In this document: one piece after another, positions 1-7,075 of the stretch
How the letters are laid out: every line of letters starts with the position of its first letter
Numbering within the stretch: position 1 is the first letter of the stretch
From: WVWW01 sp041568335
Lineage (GTDB): Bacteria > Acidobacteriota > Polarisedimenticolia > Polarisedimenticolales > Polarisedimenticolaceae
Direction: 5' to 3'
DNA length: 11,781 nt
Assembly (NCBI GenBank): GCA_041568335.1
Contig: JBFFZZ010000072.1
Span: forward strand, 1 to 11,781
Position numbers and translations under genes: made by a program
Notes under the pieces: model-generated
The model's input: only the letters and a program-made list of their open reading frames with translations
Told to the model about the DNA's origin: nothing
The model's database searches: none

Positions 1-57
1 ACCGCCACCACCGCCGGAATTGGGCACTTTTGGGCGTCTGGAGAGGTTTCGACGGAC

Positions 58-1500
58 ATGGGCAAGCGTCTGCCGGTGCAGCTGGACTGGTTCAACGTCA
101 GCTACAGCTCCCTCGTCCGTGTCGGGATGGTCGTCGTGGCGCTCGCCGCGGCCGGTGGGATCTACTGGTACCAGGTCGGGGTCAAAGGTCCCAAGGAAAG
201 CGCCCGCCAGGCGATCTCGGACGCCGAGCAGAAGCTCGGGCAGGCCAGCTCCAGGGTCGCTTCCGCGCCGCAGATCGCCGAGATCGTCGAGTCGGCCGGG
301 GTCTCCCTCATGGAGGCCCGCGAGGCCTTCGCCGGACTGCGCTACAACGACGCACGGATCGCCGCGTTCAACTCGGAGAACCTCTCGCTCCAGGCGTTGC
401 GCGCCGCCGGAGACCAGGAGGCCCATGGGCCGATGGCGCGCTTTGCGCGGCTCGAGGGGAACGTTCGCGTCAAGCGCGCAGGGGAGTTCAACTGGGAGGC
501 GGCGAACACGCGTATGACGCTTCACGAGGGCGATTCGATCAAGACCTCGTCTTCCGGGTCCGCTCAGCTGATCTACTTCGACGGTGCGGTCTCGACGATC
601 GTGCCCGGTACCCTGCTGACGATCCGACAGCTCTCGGAGAACCCCGTCACCAACGTGCGTCGCGTTACCGAGAAGGTCGACTTCGGCGAGGTACGCGCGT
701 CGACCCAGGACAAGAACGTCCAGGGCTCGTACCACGAGGTCGCCACGGACAAGATCTCCGCGAAGTCGGAGCAGGCGGGTGAGTTCCGCGTGACGGTCGA
801 TCCCGAGAAAAAAGAGGCGCGCGTGGACGTGTTCGGTGGCCGCGTGCAGGTCGCCTCCGCATCCAAGAAGGAGGAGCTGGTCGCCGGCGAGGCAATCCGC
901 GCCGGCCGCGACGGGAAGTTGTCGGCCAAGCACTCGCTCCCGGGGTTGCCCCGCTTGCTCGCGCCTCCGGACCAGAAGGTGTTCATCGCGGAGCGGCCCG
1001 AATCGATCATGCTGAGCTGGGAGCCGGTCCCCGGCGCCGAGCAGTACAAGCTCGTGATCTCCGACATGGCGTTGTTCACCGATCCGCTCTACGACGATGT
1101 CCGGCTCGACACAACGGCCGAGCTCGAAAGCGTCCCGCCGGGGGTCTACCACTGGAAGGTCGCATCGATCTCGAAATCCGGCGTCGTCGGTCAGTACTCC
1201 GCGCCGCGCCGCTTCCGCGTTTCGTCCCAGCGCATCGCCGATCACGGGGATACCGAGCCCCCGGATCTCGAAATCACGGAGTTCGTTCAGGTCGGCCAGA
1301 TGGTCATCGTCAACGGCCGGACCGAGCCCGGGGCCACGCTCTGGGCGAACAGCGAGAAGATCGAGGTCGACGAGAGCGGTGATTTCTACGCGGTCATCCG
1401 GCTGCAGCGCGAGGGCGCCAACGACATCACGTTCATCGCCCAGGACAACACCGGGAACGAGGAAAAACTGATCAAACAGGCCTATGTCGAGCTTTATTGA
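58..1500 (+). CDS. Membrane-anchored FecR-domain protein with Fn3-like and Ig-like C-terminal domains
   Basis: The 480-residue protein has a short cytoplasmic N-terminus, one membrane segment (about residues 19-38) and a long presumably periplasmic part. Residues 45-115 are helical and Ala/Glu-rich, loosely like DUF4398. Residues about 126-265 look like a FecR domain: a beta-rich stretch starting MARFARLEGNVRVKR, with the typical 'L.EGDSI.T...G.A.L.F.DG' pattern. Residues 299-393 resemble an Fn3-like fold (SWEPVPGAEQYKL at 320-332), and 398-480 an Ig-like module of the glucodextranase-B type (VNGRTEPGA). The start at 58 is preceded by GGAGAGG at 40-46. The same frame stays open back to base 1, so a start upstream of the window is possible, although the membrane segment fits the chosen start. 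No FecI-type sigma factor gene is adjacent, so iron-siderophore signalling is not implied. Known FecR-domain proteins of this layout are mostly uncharacterised; an envelope or scaffold role is inference. Confidence 0.8.
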   Translation: MGKRLPVQLDWFNVSYSSLVRVGMVVVALAAAGGIYWYQVGVKGPKESARQAISDAEQKLGQASSRVASAPQIAEIVESAGVSLMEAREAFAGLRYNDARIAAFNSENLSLQALRAAGDQEAHGPMARFARLEGNVRVKRAGEFNWEAANTRMTLHEGDSIKTSSSGSAQLIYFDGAVSTIVPGTLLTIRQLSENPVTNVRRVTEKVDFGEVRASTQDKNVQGSYHEVATDKISAKSEQAGEFRVTVDPEKKEARVDVFGGRVQVASASKKEELVAGEAIRAGRDGKLSAKHSLPGLPRLLAPPDQKVFIAERPESIMLSWEPVPGAEQYKLVISDMALFTDPLYDDVRLDTTAELESVPPGVYHWKVASISKSGVVGQYSAPRRFRVSSQRIADHGDTEPPDLEITEFVQVGQMVIVNGRTEPGATLWANSEKIEVDESGDFYAVIRLQREGANDITFIAQDNTGNEEKLIKQAYVELY

Positions 1501-1518
1501 CCGGATTCGGTTGCCTCG

Positions 1519-1533
1519 ATGACCGCCGGTCAT
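1519..1533. repeat. 15-base perfect palindrome downstream of the FecR gene
   Basis: ATGACCG-C-CGGTCAT has 7-base perfect arms and begins 19 bases after the FecR stop codon. As RNA it would form a 6-bp stem with a 3-base loop. No run of T follows, so it is a poor intrinsic terminator. It could be a weak transcription stop, a processing site or an operator upstream of the mreB promoter. Confidence 0.4.
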
Positions 1534-1546
1534 TAAGATGCCTGCG

Positions 1547-1575
1547 TTGAGACAGTTAACCAACTTAAATATACG
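1547..1575 (+). promoter_or_regulatory. Candidate sigma70-type promoter for the mreB operon
   Basis: TTGAGA (1547-1552) and TATACG (1570-1575) are separated by 17 bases, matching the -35 consensus at 5 of 6 positions and the -10 at 4 of 6. The site lies in the AT-richest stretch of the window, between a finished gene and the first gene of a tightly packed operon. Transcription would begin near 1582, giving a leader of about 75 bases before the mreB start. This is a consensus match by eye only. Confidence 0.5.
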
Positions 1576-1655
1576 TCTGAATTCGCATCTGTATTGATTG
1601 TCTGGTCTTTGCGTAGTTAAACCCCGACTAGGCGAGGCCGGGAGCGTGGAACCCT

Positions 1656-2690
1656 ATGGGCTGGTCCCCGAGATCCCTGCTGTCCCTGTTCAGTAACGAT
1701 CTGGCGATCGACCTGGGTACGGCGAACTCGCTGGTCTTCGTCAAGGGGCGCGGGATCGTGGTCAGCGAACCCTCCATCGTCGCGGTGAACCAGCGAAACG
1801 GCCGCGTCGAGGCGGTCGGCGCGAACGCCAAGGAGATGCTCGGCCGCACGCCGGGCAACATCGTGGCCATCCGGCCGATGAAGGACGGCGTGATCGCCGA
1901 CTTCGAGCACACCGAGAAGATGCTCGACCACTTCATCAAGAAAGCTCACGGAAACCGTTCGTTCGGTGTGCGTCCGCGCATCGTCATCGGCGTCCCCAGC
2001 GAGATCACGCAGGTCGAGAAACGCGCCGTCCGCGATTCCGCGATGAAGGCCAAGGCGACCGAAGTATACCTGGTCGAGCAGGCGATGATGGCGGCGATCG
2101 GTTCGGGCCTACCGATCACCGAGCCGACCGGCAACATGGTCGTCGACATCGGTGGCGGTACGGCCGACGTCGCGGTGATCTCGATGGCGGGCATCGTCTA
2201 CTCGCGCTCGGTCCGCGTCGCGGGCAACGAGATGGACAACGCGGTCACTTCTTATATCAAACGCAAGTACAACCTGTTGATCGGCGAACGAACCGCGGAA
2301 GAGATCAAGATCGAGATCGGATCGGCGTTCCCGCTCGATGAAGAGCTGACGATGGAGATCAAGGGCCGCGATCTGGTGGAGGGTGTGCCGAAGACGATCA
2401 CGATCTCCGACGAGGAGATCCGCGAAGCGCTCGCCGAGCCCGTCGCCTCGATCATCGAGGCCGTTCGGCTGGCGCTCGAGCAGACGCCGCCCGAGCTGTC
2501 CGCCGATATCGTCGACCGCGGGATCGTCCTGACGGGCGGCGGAGCGTTGCTCAAGAACCTGGACAAGCGGCTGCGCGAGGAAACCGGTTTGCCGGTGTCG
2601 ATCGCCGACGACCCCCTGACGTCCGTCGTGATGGGCACCGGACGCGTGCTCAGCGATTTCAACCTGCTGCGCAAGGTTTCCCTGGATTGA
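1656..2690 (+). CDS. mreB: Rod shape-determining protein MreB
   Basis: MreB is the bacterial actin homologue; its membrane-bound filaments direct side-wall peptidoglycan synthesis by RodA and PBP2. The 344-residue length is normal for the family. The three actin-fold nucleotide motifs are visible: phosphate-1 (DLAIDLGTANS, residues 15-25), phosphate-2 (DIGGGTAD, 164-171) and the adenosine motif (IVLTGGGALL, 290-299). The hydrophobic N-terminus (WSPRSLLSLF) fits the amphipathic membrane-binding helix of Gram-negative MreB proteins. The ATG at 1656 has GGGAG at 1640-1644 as a rather distant ribosome site. It is the first gene of the operon, and its stop codon overlaps the mreC start (TGATG). 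The family assignment is very secure. Confidence 0.98.
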   Translation: MGWSPRSLLSLFSNDLAIDLGTANSLVFVKGRGIVVSEPSIVAVNQRNGRVEAVGANAKEMLGRTPGNIVAIRPMKDGVIADFEHTEKMLDHFIKKAHGNRSFGVRPRIVIGVPSEITQVEKRAVRDSAMKAKATEVYLVEQAMMAAIGSGLPITEPTGNMVVDIGGGTADVAVISMAGIVYSRSVRVAGNEMDNAVTSYIKRKYNLLIGERTAEEIKIEIGSAFPLDEELTMEIKGRDLVEGVPKTITISDEEIREALAEPVASIIEAVRLALEQTPPELSADIVDRGIVLTGGGALLKNLDKRLREETGLPVSIADDPLTSVVMGTGRVLSDFNLLRKVSLD

Positions 2691-3556
2691 TGCGTCCCGC
2701 CGGTACATCGAAGACCCGGCAAAACGCGCTTCTTCTGGTCGTTCTCCTCTTCGGCCAACTCCTGTTGATGACGGGCAGCGTGCGTCGCACCGGCGGCGCG
2801 ACTCAGCTCGAGAGCTGGACGATGACCCTGACCGCCCCGGTCGTTTCGGTCGCCAGCTTTCTCGCCGGCGGAATCGATGGGGTGCTGGACGGGATGGCCG
2901 ATCTGATCGACGCGCACGGCAGGAGCGCGCGTCTTGCGCGTGAGAACCACGCGCTCAGGACCGAGTTGAGGCGCGCGCGTGAGGCGAGCGCGGAGGCCGA
3001 CAGGTTGCGCGAGTTGCTGGGGATGCGCGAGGCGCTGGCGCCCGCCGCGATCGGCGCGTCGGTCGTGATGTCGCGTCATACCGCGACGGAACGGATGCTC
3101 GTGCTCGATCGCGGGTCCGACGACGGGGTGACGATCGATCTCGCCGTCGTGGCCTGGGGCGGCGCGATCGGGCGCGTCATCGAGGTCGGCAAGTCGCACG
3201 CCAAGGTACGGTTGCTGACCGATCCGAACAGCGGCATCGCGGGAATCGTCCAGCGCAGCCGCGCACAGGGGATGGTCCAGGGCAACGGGTCGGACACGCT
3301 CAGGTTCGTGTTCGTTTCCCGACTCGAGGATGTGGTCTATGGAGACCGGACCGTCGCGTCCGGAGCGGTAGGGATCTTCCCCCGAGGTTTCGGTATCGGA
3401 CGCGTCAGCTCGATCGTCGAGAAGCCGGACGGGAGCCGCGAGATCGAGCTCGTCCCCGAGATCGACTACCGTGAGGTCGAGGAGGTCCTGGTCCTGCTCG
3501 AACCCGAGGGTGGGGAGTACCTGCTTCCGCCGGGGCTACGGGAGCCGCGGTCGTGA
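2690..3556 (+). CDS. mreC: Rod shape-determining protein MreC
   Basis: MreC is the periplasmic scaffold that activates PBP2 and links it to MreB and MreD. The 288-residue protein shows a membrane segment (about residues 12-29), a coiled coil (about 80-112, with repeated ARxxRExxALRxEL-type spacing) and a beta-rich C-terminal domain starting near residue 120. That domain carries typical MreC wording such as VLDRGSDDGV and LLTDPNSGIAGIVQRS. The ATG at 2690 overlaps the last base of the mreB stop; a TTG one codon earlier (2687) is also possible. The ribosome site is weak (AAGG at 2673-2676), so initiation probably depends on ribosomes finishing mreB. The end overlaps the mreD start (GTGA). Confidence 0.95.
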   Translation: MRPAGTSKTRQNALLLVVLLFGQLLLMTGSVRRTGGATQLESWTMTLTAPVVSVASFLAGGIDGVLDGMADLIDAHGRSARLARENHALRTELRRAREASAEADRLRELLGMREALAPAAIGASVVMSRHTATERMLVLDRGSDDGVTIDLAVVAWGGAIGRVIEVGKSHAKVRLLTDPNSGIAGIVQRSRAQGMVQGNGSDTLRFVFVSRLEDVVYGDRTVASGAVGIFPRGFGIGRVSSIVEKPDGSREIELVPEIDYREVEEVLVLLEPEGGEYLLPPGLREPRS

Positions 3557-4044
3557 AGGCGCTCAACTTCATCCTCGCGGTCGCCGCCGCGCTGTTCCTG
3601 CAGACCACGCTCGGCAACCTCTCCGATTCCTTCGCGCGTTACGTCGATCTGACGCTATTGCCCGTGGTCTGGTACGGGATCCACGGCACCCAGCGTTCGG
3701 CGATGCTCGTCGGCTTTTCCGTCGGCCTGATCCACGACGCCTGGTTCCGCCTCGCGACGTTCGGGATCACCGGCTTCAAACGGACGTTTCTCGGCTGGGC
3801 CCTCGGCGGGCTCGGAAGCCGCTTCGATCTCAACCGCTTTGCGGGTCGCTTCGTCGTCGGGTTTGCGTTTACCTTTGCGGAGGGCATCCTGGACAATGGG
3901 CTGCGCCGCCTGATGGACCTGGACCAGGGCCGGGGATGGACCGAATTGCTCATCCGGGCCGTGTCCACGGGAGTTCTCGCGCCGATCGTGTTCGGCTCGA
4001 TCGATCGTTTCCGCGGGCGACGGGAGCGAGGACGGTTTCGCTGA
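3553..4044 (+). CDS. mreD: Rod shape-determining protein MreD
   Basis: MreD is the small integral-membrane partner of MreC in the elongasome. The 163-residue product is normal in length and almost entirely hydrophobic, with about five membrane segments. It has a family-like opening (LNFILAVAAALFLQTTL), a central GFSVGLIHDAWF stretch similar to the G.{2}.GL..D motif of MreD, and a basic tail (RFRGRRERGRFR). The start is GTG at 3553, with GGGAG at 3540-3544 eight bases upstream; it overlaps the mreC stop by four bases. Sequence conservation in MreD is low, so position between mreC and mrdA is important support. Its TGA shares one base with the mrdA ATG. Confidence 0.92.
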   Translation: MKALNFILAVAAALFLQTTLGNLSDSFARYVDLTLLPVVWYGIHGTQRSAMLVGFSVGLIHDAWFRLATFGITGFKRTFLGWALGGLGSRFDLNRFAGRFVVGFAFTFAEGILDNGLRRLMDLDQGRGWTELLIRAVSTGVLAPIVFGSIDRFRGRRERGRFR

Positions 4045-5918
4045 TGGACTATCGCGAACGCTGGGAGTTGAAGGATTATCTGATCGGCCGCCGGCTCGAA
4101 CGGCGGATCCTCACCCTCCACGTCGCCTGCGCCATCGTGCTCTCGGTTTTCCTGCTGAATTTCTGGTACCTGCAGGGCGTCCACGGGGAGGAGTACGCGA
4201 TCCTCGCGGAGAACAACCGCATGCGCCGCGTCGAGATCTCTCCGACACGTGGAGTGATCTACGATCGCGCCGACAACGTCGTCGCCTCGACCCGGCCCGC
4301 GCTGACGCTGTGGATGACACGGGAGGACGGTCACGATCTGGATTCCCAGCTCGAGCGCCTCGCCCCCATCCTGTCGATCCCGCTGGAGGATCTGAAGAAG
4401 CGGCTGGCCGCCATGAAAGGGCGCCCGCTGTTCGAGCAGTTCAAGTTGAAGGAGGACACGAGCCTCGTCGAGATCGCGCACATCGAGGCTCGCCGCGAGC
4501 TGTTCCCCTCCGTCAGTGTGCGTGAAACGGCGCGCCGCCACTATCCCGAAGGCGAGATGGTCGCGCACGCGATCGGCTACGTCGCGCAGGTCAACCAGAC
4601 CGAGCTGTCGAGGGCGGAAAAACTCCTCACCGGGGACATCGTCGGCAAGTCCGGGGTCGAGCGCACGTTCGACAGCCGCCTGCGCGGCGATCGCGGTTGG
4701 CAGCTCGTGTCGGTCAACTCGCTCGGCCGGCAGATCGGGGATGCGCGGATCGAAACCGAGCCGAACCACGGCAGACCGATGCACGTGACGCTGGACATGG
4801 ACATGCAGCGTGCGCTCTACGCGGGTTTCCGCGAGGAAGCGGGTGGGGCGATTTTCTTGGATGTGCAGACGGGCGGGGTCCTGGCGTTGGTCAGCACGCC
4901 GTCGTTCGATCCCAACCTTTTTGCCGACGGCTTCACGACCGAGACGTGGAAAACGATCATCGACGACCCGCGCCGACCGCTGCACAACCGCGCCATCGCG
5001 AGCTTCTACGCGCCGGGATCGACGTTCAAGGTCGTGATGGCGATCGCCGGTCTGGAGAGCGGCACCGTGACCCCGTCCGATCGCGTTTTCTGCAACGGCG
5101 GCAAGTCGTACTACAACCGCCGTCGTCTGTGCTGGAAGCGCGGCGGGCACGGTTGGGTCGACATGCGCAAGGCGCTGGCCCACTCGTGCAACGTCTACTT
5201 CTACGATCTGGGGAAGGAACTCGGCATCGACAAGATCCACGAGTACGGGAACCTGCTCGGTATCGGTAGCCCCACCGGCATCAACGTGCCGGGCGAGGAA
5301 CCCGGGATCCTTCCCTCGCAAGAATGGAAACGCCGGACGCTGCGTGAGATCTGGTACCCCGGCGACACGATCTCGGTGTCCATCGGGCAGGGATTCCTGG
5401 CCACGACACCCGTTCAGCTGGCCACGATGATGGCCAGCGTCGCCCGCGGCACCAAGCCGATCCCACCCCGCTTGATCGACGCCGCCCCACCGGAATCCGA
5501 ACCGCTCCCGGTCTCCGAGCGGACGCTGCGTATCGTTCGCGATGCGCTCAAGCAGGCCGTCGACGAGGGAACCGGGCGCGAGGCGACGCTCGGTGCCTAC
5601 TCCGCGGCCGGCAAGACCGGAACCGCGCAGCTCGTCGCGGGCTCGGCCGGCATCGACTCCGAGGACCTGGACAAGGCGATCCGCGATCACGCCTGGTTCG
5701 CCGGTTACGCGCCGGCGGAGAACCCGACCGTCGCCTTCGCGATCATCGTCGAGCACGGCGGTCACGGCGGGGCCACCGCGGCGCCGATCGCACGCAGGGT
5801 GCTCGAGGTCTATTTCGGACAGCGCGAGAAACCGGCGGCCGATCCCGGCGACGGCGAGGTCCAGACGGCCGAGGCGAGACGAGGAGGACAGCGTGCATCG
5901 CTCACGTCTCCTCGATAG
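4044..5918 (+). CDS. mrdA: Penicillin-binding protein 2 (elongation-specific peptidoglycan DD-transpeptidase)
   Basis: PBP2 cross-links peptidoglycan strands made by RodA during cell elongation. The 624-residue length is typical. A cytoplasmic N-terminus and one membrane segment (about 22-44) are followed by the dimerisation/pedestal domain (ISPTRGVIYDR near 69-79). The transpeptidase domain has all three active-site motifs: STFK with nucleophile S326 and K329, SCN at 381-383, and KTG at 524-526. The ATG at 4044 overlaps the mreD stop (TGATG) and has GAGCGAGGA at 4024-4032 upstream. The same frame is open as far back as 3471, but that region is mreC and mreD in other frames. The C-terminal 26 bases overlap rodA. 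The protein would be a target of beta-lactams such as mecillinam in related bacteria. Confidence 0.96.
   Translation: MDYRERWELKDYLIGRRLERRILTLHVACAIVLSVFLLNFWYLQGVHGEEYAILAENNRMRRVEISPTRGVIYDRADNVVASTRPALTLWMTREDGHDLDSQLERLAPILSIPLEDLKKRLAAMKGRPLFEQFKLKEDTSLVEIAHIEARRELFPSVSVRETARRHYPEGEMVAHAIGYVAQVNQTELSRAEKLLTGDIVGKSGVERTFDSRLRGDRGWQLVSVNSLGRQIGDARIETEPNHGRPMHVTLDMDMQRALYAGFREEAGGAIFLDVQTGGVLALVSTPSFDPNLFADGFTTETWKTIIDDPRRPLHNRAIASFYAPGSTFKVVMAIAGLESGTVTPSDRVFCNGGKSYYNRRRLCWKRGGHGWVDMRKALAHSCNVYFYDLGKELGIDKIHEYGNLLGIGSPTGINVPGEEPGILPSQEWKRRTLREIWYPGDTISVSIGQGFLATTPVQLATMMASVARGTKPIPPRLIDAAPPESEPLPVSERTLRIVRDALKQAVDEGTGREATLGAYSAAGKTGTAQLVAGSAGIDSEDLDKAIRDHAWFAGYAPAENPTVAFAIIVEHGGHGGATAAPIARRVLEVYFGQREKPAADPGDGEVQTAEARRGGQRASLTSPR
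5882..5887 (+). promoter_or_regulatory. Consensus ribosome binding site that fixes the rodA start
   Basis: AGGAGG, the full Shine-Dalgarno consensus, lies inside the 3' end of mrdA, five bases before GTG at 5893. No ATG nearby is in the RodA frame at a sensible position, and the reading frame further upstream is a shadow of mrdA. This site therefore decides the start, and suggests rodA can be initiated independently despite the overlap. Confidence 0.75.
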
Positions 5919-6984
5919 CCTCGACTGGCCGACCCTTGCGGCCACGGGAGCGCTGGTGGGGATCGGGATCTTCTCGATCGCCTCGGCGACCGCCGGGAAC
6001 TGGCAGGCCGGCATCTGGCGCAGTCAGGTCGTCTACCTCGGCGTGGCGCTCGTCGCGGCGACGGTGATCGTCCTGATCGACTATCGCGTGTGGGCCGAGA
6101 TCTCGTTGCTCCTGCACGGAGTGGTCCTGCTCGCCCTGGTCGCCGTTCTGTTCATCGGTCACGAGGTCGGGGGGAACCGGAGCTGGCTTGCGATCGGTTC
6201 GATGCGCTTGGGGCAACCCTCGGAGATGGCCAAGCTGACGACCTGTCTCGTGTTGGCGGTCTACCTCGCGCGCCGGGTTCGCGGAACCCTGGGTCTGCGG
6301 CAGCTCATCGAAATGGGGCTGCTGGCCGGAGCCCCGGTGGCTCTGATCTCGCTGCAACCGGACATGGGCACGGCGGTGACCTTCGTCCCGATCGTGCTCG
6401 CGGCCCTGATCATCGGCGGCGTTCGCTGGAAGTGGATCCTGGTCGCGTTGCTGATCGCTCTGCTGCTGATCCCCGTCGCCTGGCCGGAGCTCAAGGACTA
6501 TCAAAAGGAACGCATCCTGACCGTGTTCGATCCCGAGCGCGACCCCAGCGGCGTGGGCTACCAGTCGCGCCAATCGCGGATCGCGATCGGGTCCGGCGGG
6601 ATCACCGGCAAGGGCCTCTTCAAGGGCACCCAGAACCAGCTCAACTTCCTACCCGCCCAGCACACCGACTTCGTCATGGCGGTCTTCGCGGAGGAATTCG
6701 GCTTTGCCGGCGTCCTGACGATCCTCGGGCTGTTCTACTACGTGTTTCGCCGGGGACTGGCCGCGGCGCGCTCCGCCCAGGACCGGCTGGGCACCTACAC
6801 CTGTCTACTCATCGGCGCCTGGCTGACCGGACAGATGGCCATCAACGTCGGCGTCGTGCTCGGCCGCTTCCCGACGATCGGTGTGCCGCTCCCGTTCGTT
6901 TCCTACGGCGGTTCCGCGCTGATCGCCGCCCTCTGCGGGATCGGCCTGATCGTCAACGTGCGCTCGCGACGGTTCGTGAACTAG
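5893..6984 (+). CDS. rodA: Rod shape-determining protein RodA (SEDS peptidoglycan glycosyltransferase)
   Basis: RodA polymerises lipid II into glycan strands in complex with PBP2. The 363-residue product is of normal length and carries about ten hydrophobic membrane segments. Family marks include GGNRSWL after the second segments, LQPDMGTA (lipid-facing loop), HTDFVMAVFAEEFG with the essential aspartate at D259, and the C-terminal signature PLPFVSYGGSA. The start is GTG at 5893, behind a perfect AGGAGG; the first 26 bases overlap the end of mrdA, which fits a stable 1:1 complex of the two products. It is the last gene of the elongasome block, with a 91-base gap after it. FtsW is the close paralogue, but adjacency to mrdA and mreBCD favours RodA. 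Confidence 0.95.
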   Translation: MHRSRLLDSLDWPTLAATGALVGIGIFSIASATAGNWQAGIWRSQVVYLGVALVAATVIVLIDYRVWAEISLLLHGVVLLALVAVLFIGHEVGGNRSWLAIGSMRLGQPSEMAKLTTCLVLAVYLARRVRGTLGLRQLIEMGLLAGAPVALISLQPDMGTAVTFVPIVLAALIIGGVRWKWILVALLIALLLIPVAWPELKDYQKERILTVFDPERDPSGVGYQSRQSRIAIGSGGITGKGLFKGTQNQLNFLPAQHTDFVMAVFAEEFGFAGVLTILGLFYYVFRRGLAAARSAQDRLGTYTCLLIGAWLTGQMAINVGVVLGRFPTIGVPLPFVSYGGSALIAALCGIGLIVNVRSRRFVN

Positions 6985-6989
6985 CTGCG

Positions 6990-7012
6990 AGACGACCCAA
7001 ACGCCGTCGTCT
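6990..7012 (+). repeat. Inverted repeat (possible weak attenuator) after rodA
   Basis: AGACGAC (6990-6996) and GTCGTCT (7006-7012) are perfect 7-base arms around a 9-base loop, beginning six bases past the rodA stop. No T-run follows directly, so an intrinsic terminator is not well supported. It may reduce read-through or protect the 3' end of the elongasome mRNA. Confidence 0.35.
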
Positions 7013-7033
7013 GAACGGCTTAAGTGTTCCCTC

Positions 7034-7042
7034 TGCTACCAT
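7034..7042 (+). promoter_or_regulatory. Possible extended -10 promoter for the radical SAM / RNase pair
   Basis: TGCTACCAT has a TGn extension in front of TACCAT (4 of 6 matches to TATAAT). It lies in the short gap between rodA and the radical SAM gene. No convincing -35 box exists at normal spacing. If active, transcription would start near 7049 with a leader of under 30 bases. Read-through from the mreB operon is equally possible. Confidence 0.3.
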
Positions 7043-7075
7043 TCTCCGGTCGCTCAACCGGTTCCCGGAGACCCG

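Noticed and set aside
20..35. Two TTGGGC copies ten bases apart
   Set aside because: They are short, and too little flanking sequence is visible at the window edge to call an operator.
1519..1533. Intrinsic terminator after the FecR gene
   Set aside because: The stem is only 6-7 bp and lacks a following T-run, so it is listed as a repeat and not as a terminator.
3471..4043. N-terminal extension of PBP2
   Set aside because: The frame is open, but this DNA encodes the end of mreC and all of mreD in other frames. The ATG at 4044 gives the normal PBP2 N-terminus and membrane anchor.
5542..5892. N-terminal extension of RodA
   Set aside because: The extension is Arg/Ser/Pro-rich and overlaps the PBP2 transpeptidase domain; the GTG at 5893 has a perfect ribosome site.
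3639..6014. 791-codon open frame on the minus strand
   Set aside because: It is antisense to mreD and mrdA, has biased composition and no domain; PBP2 motifs on the plus strand are decisive.
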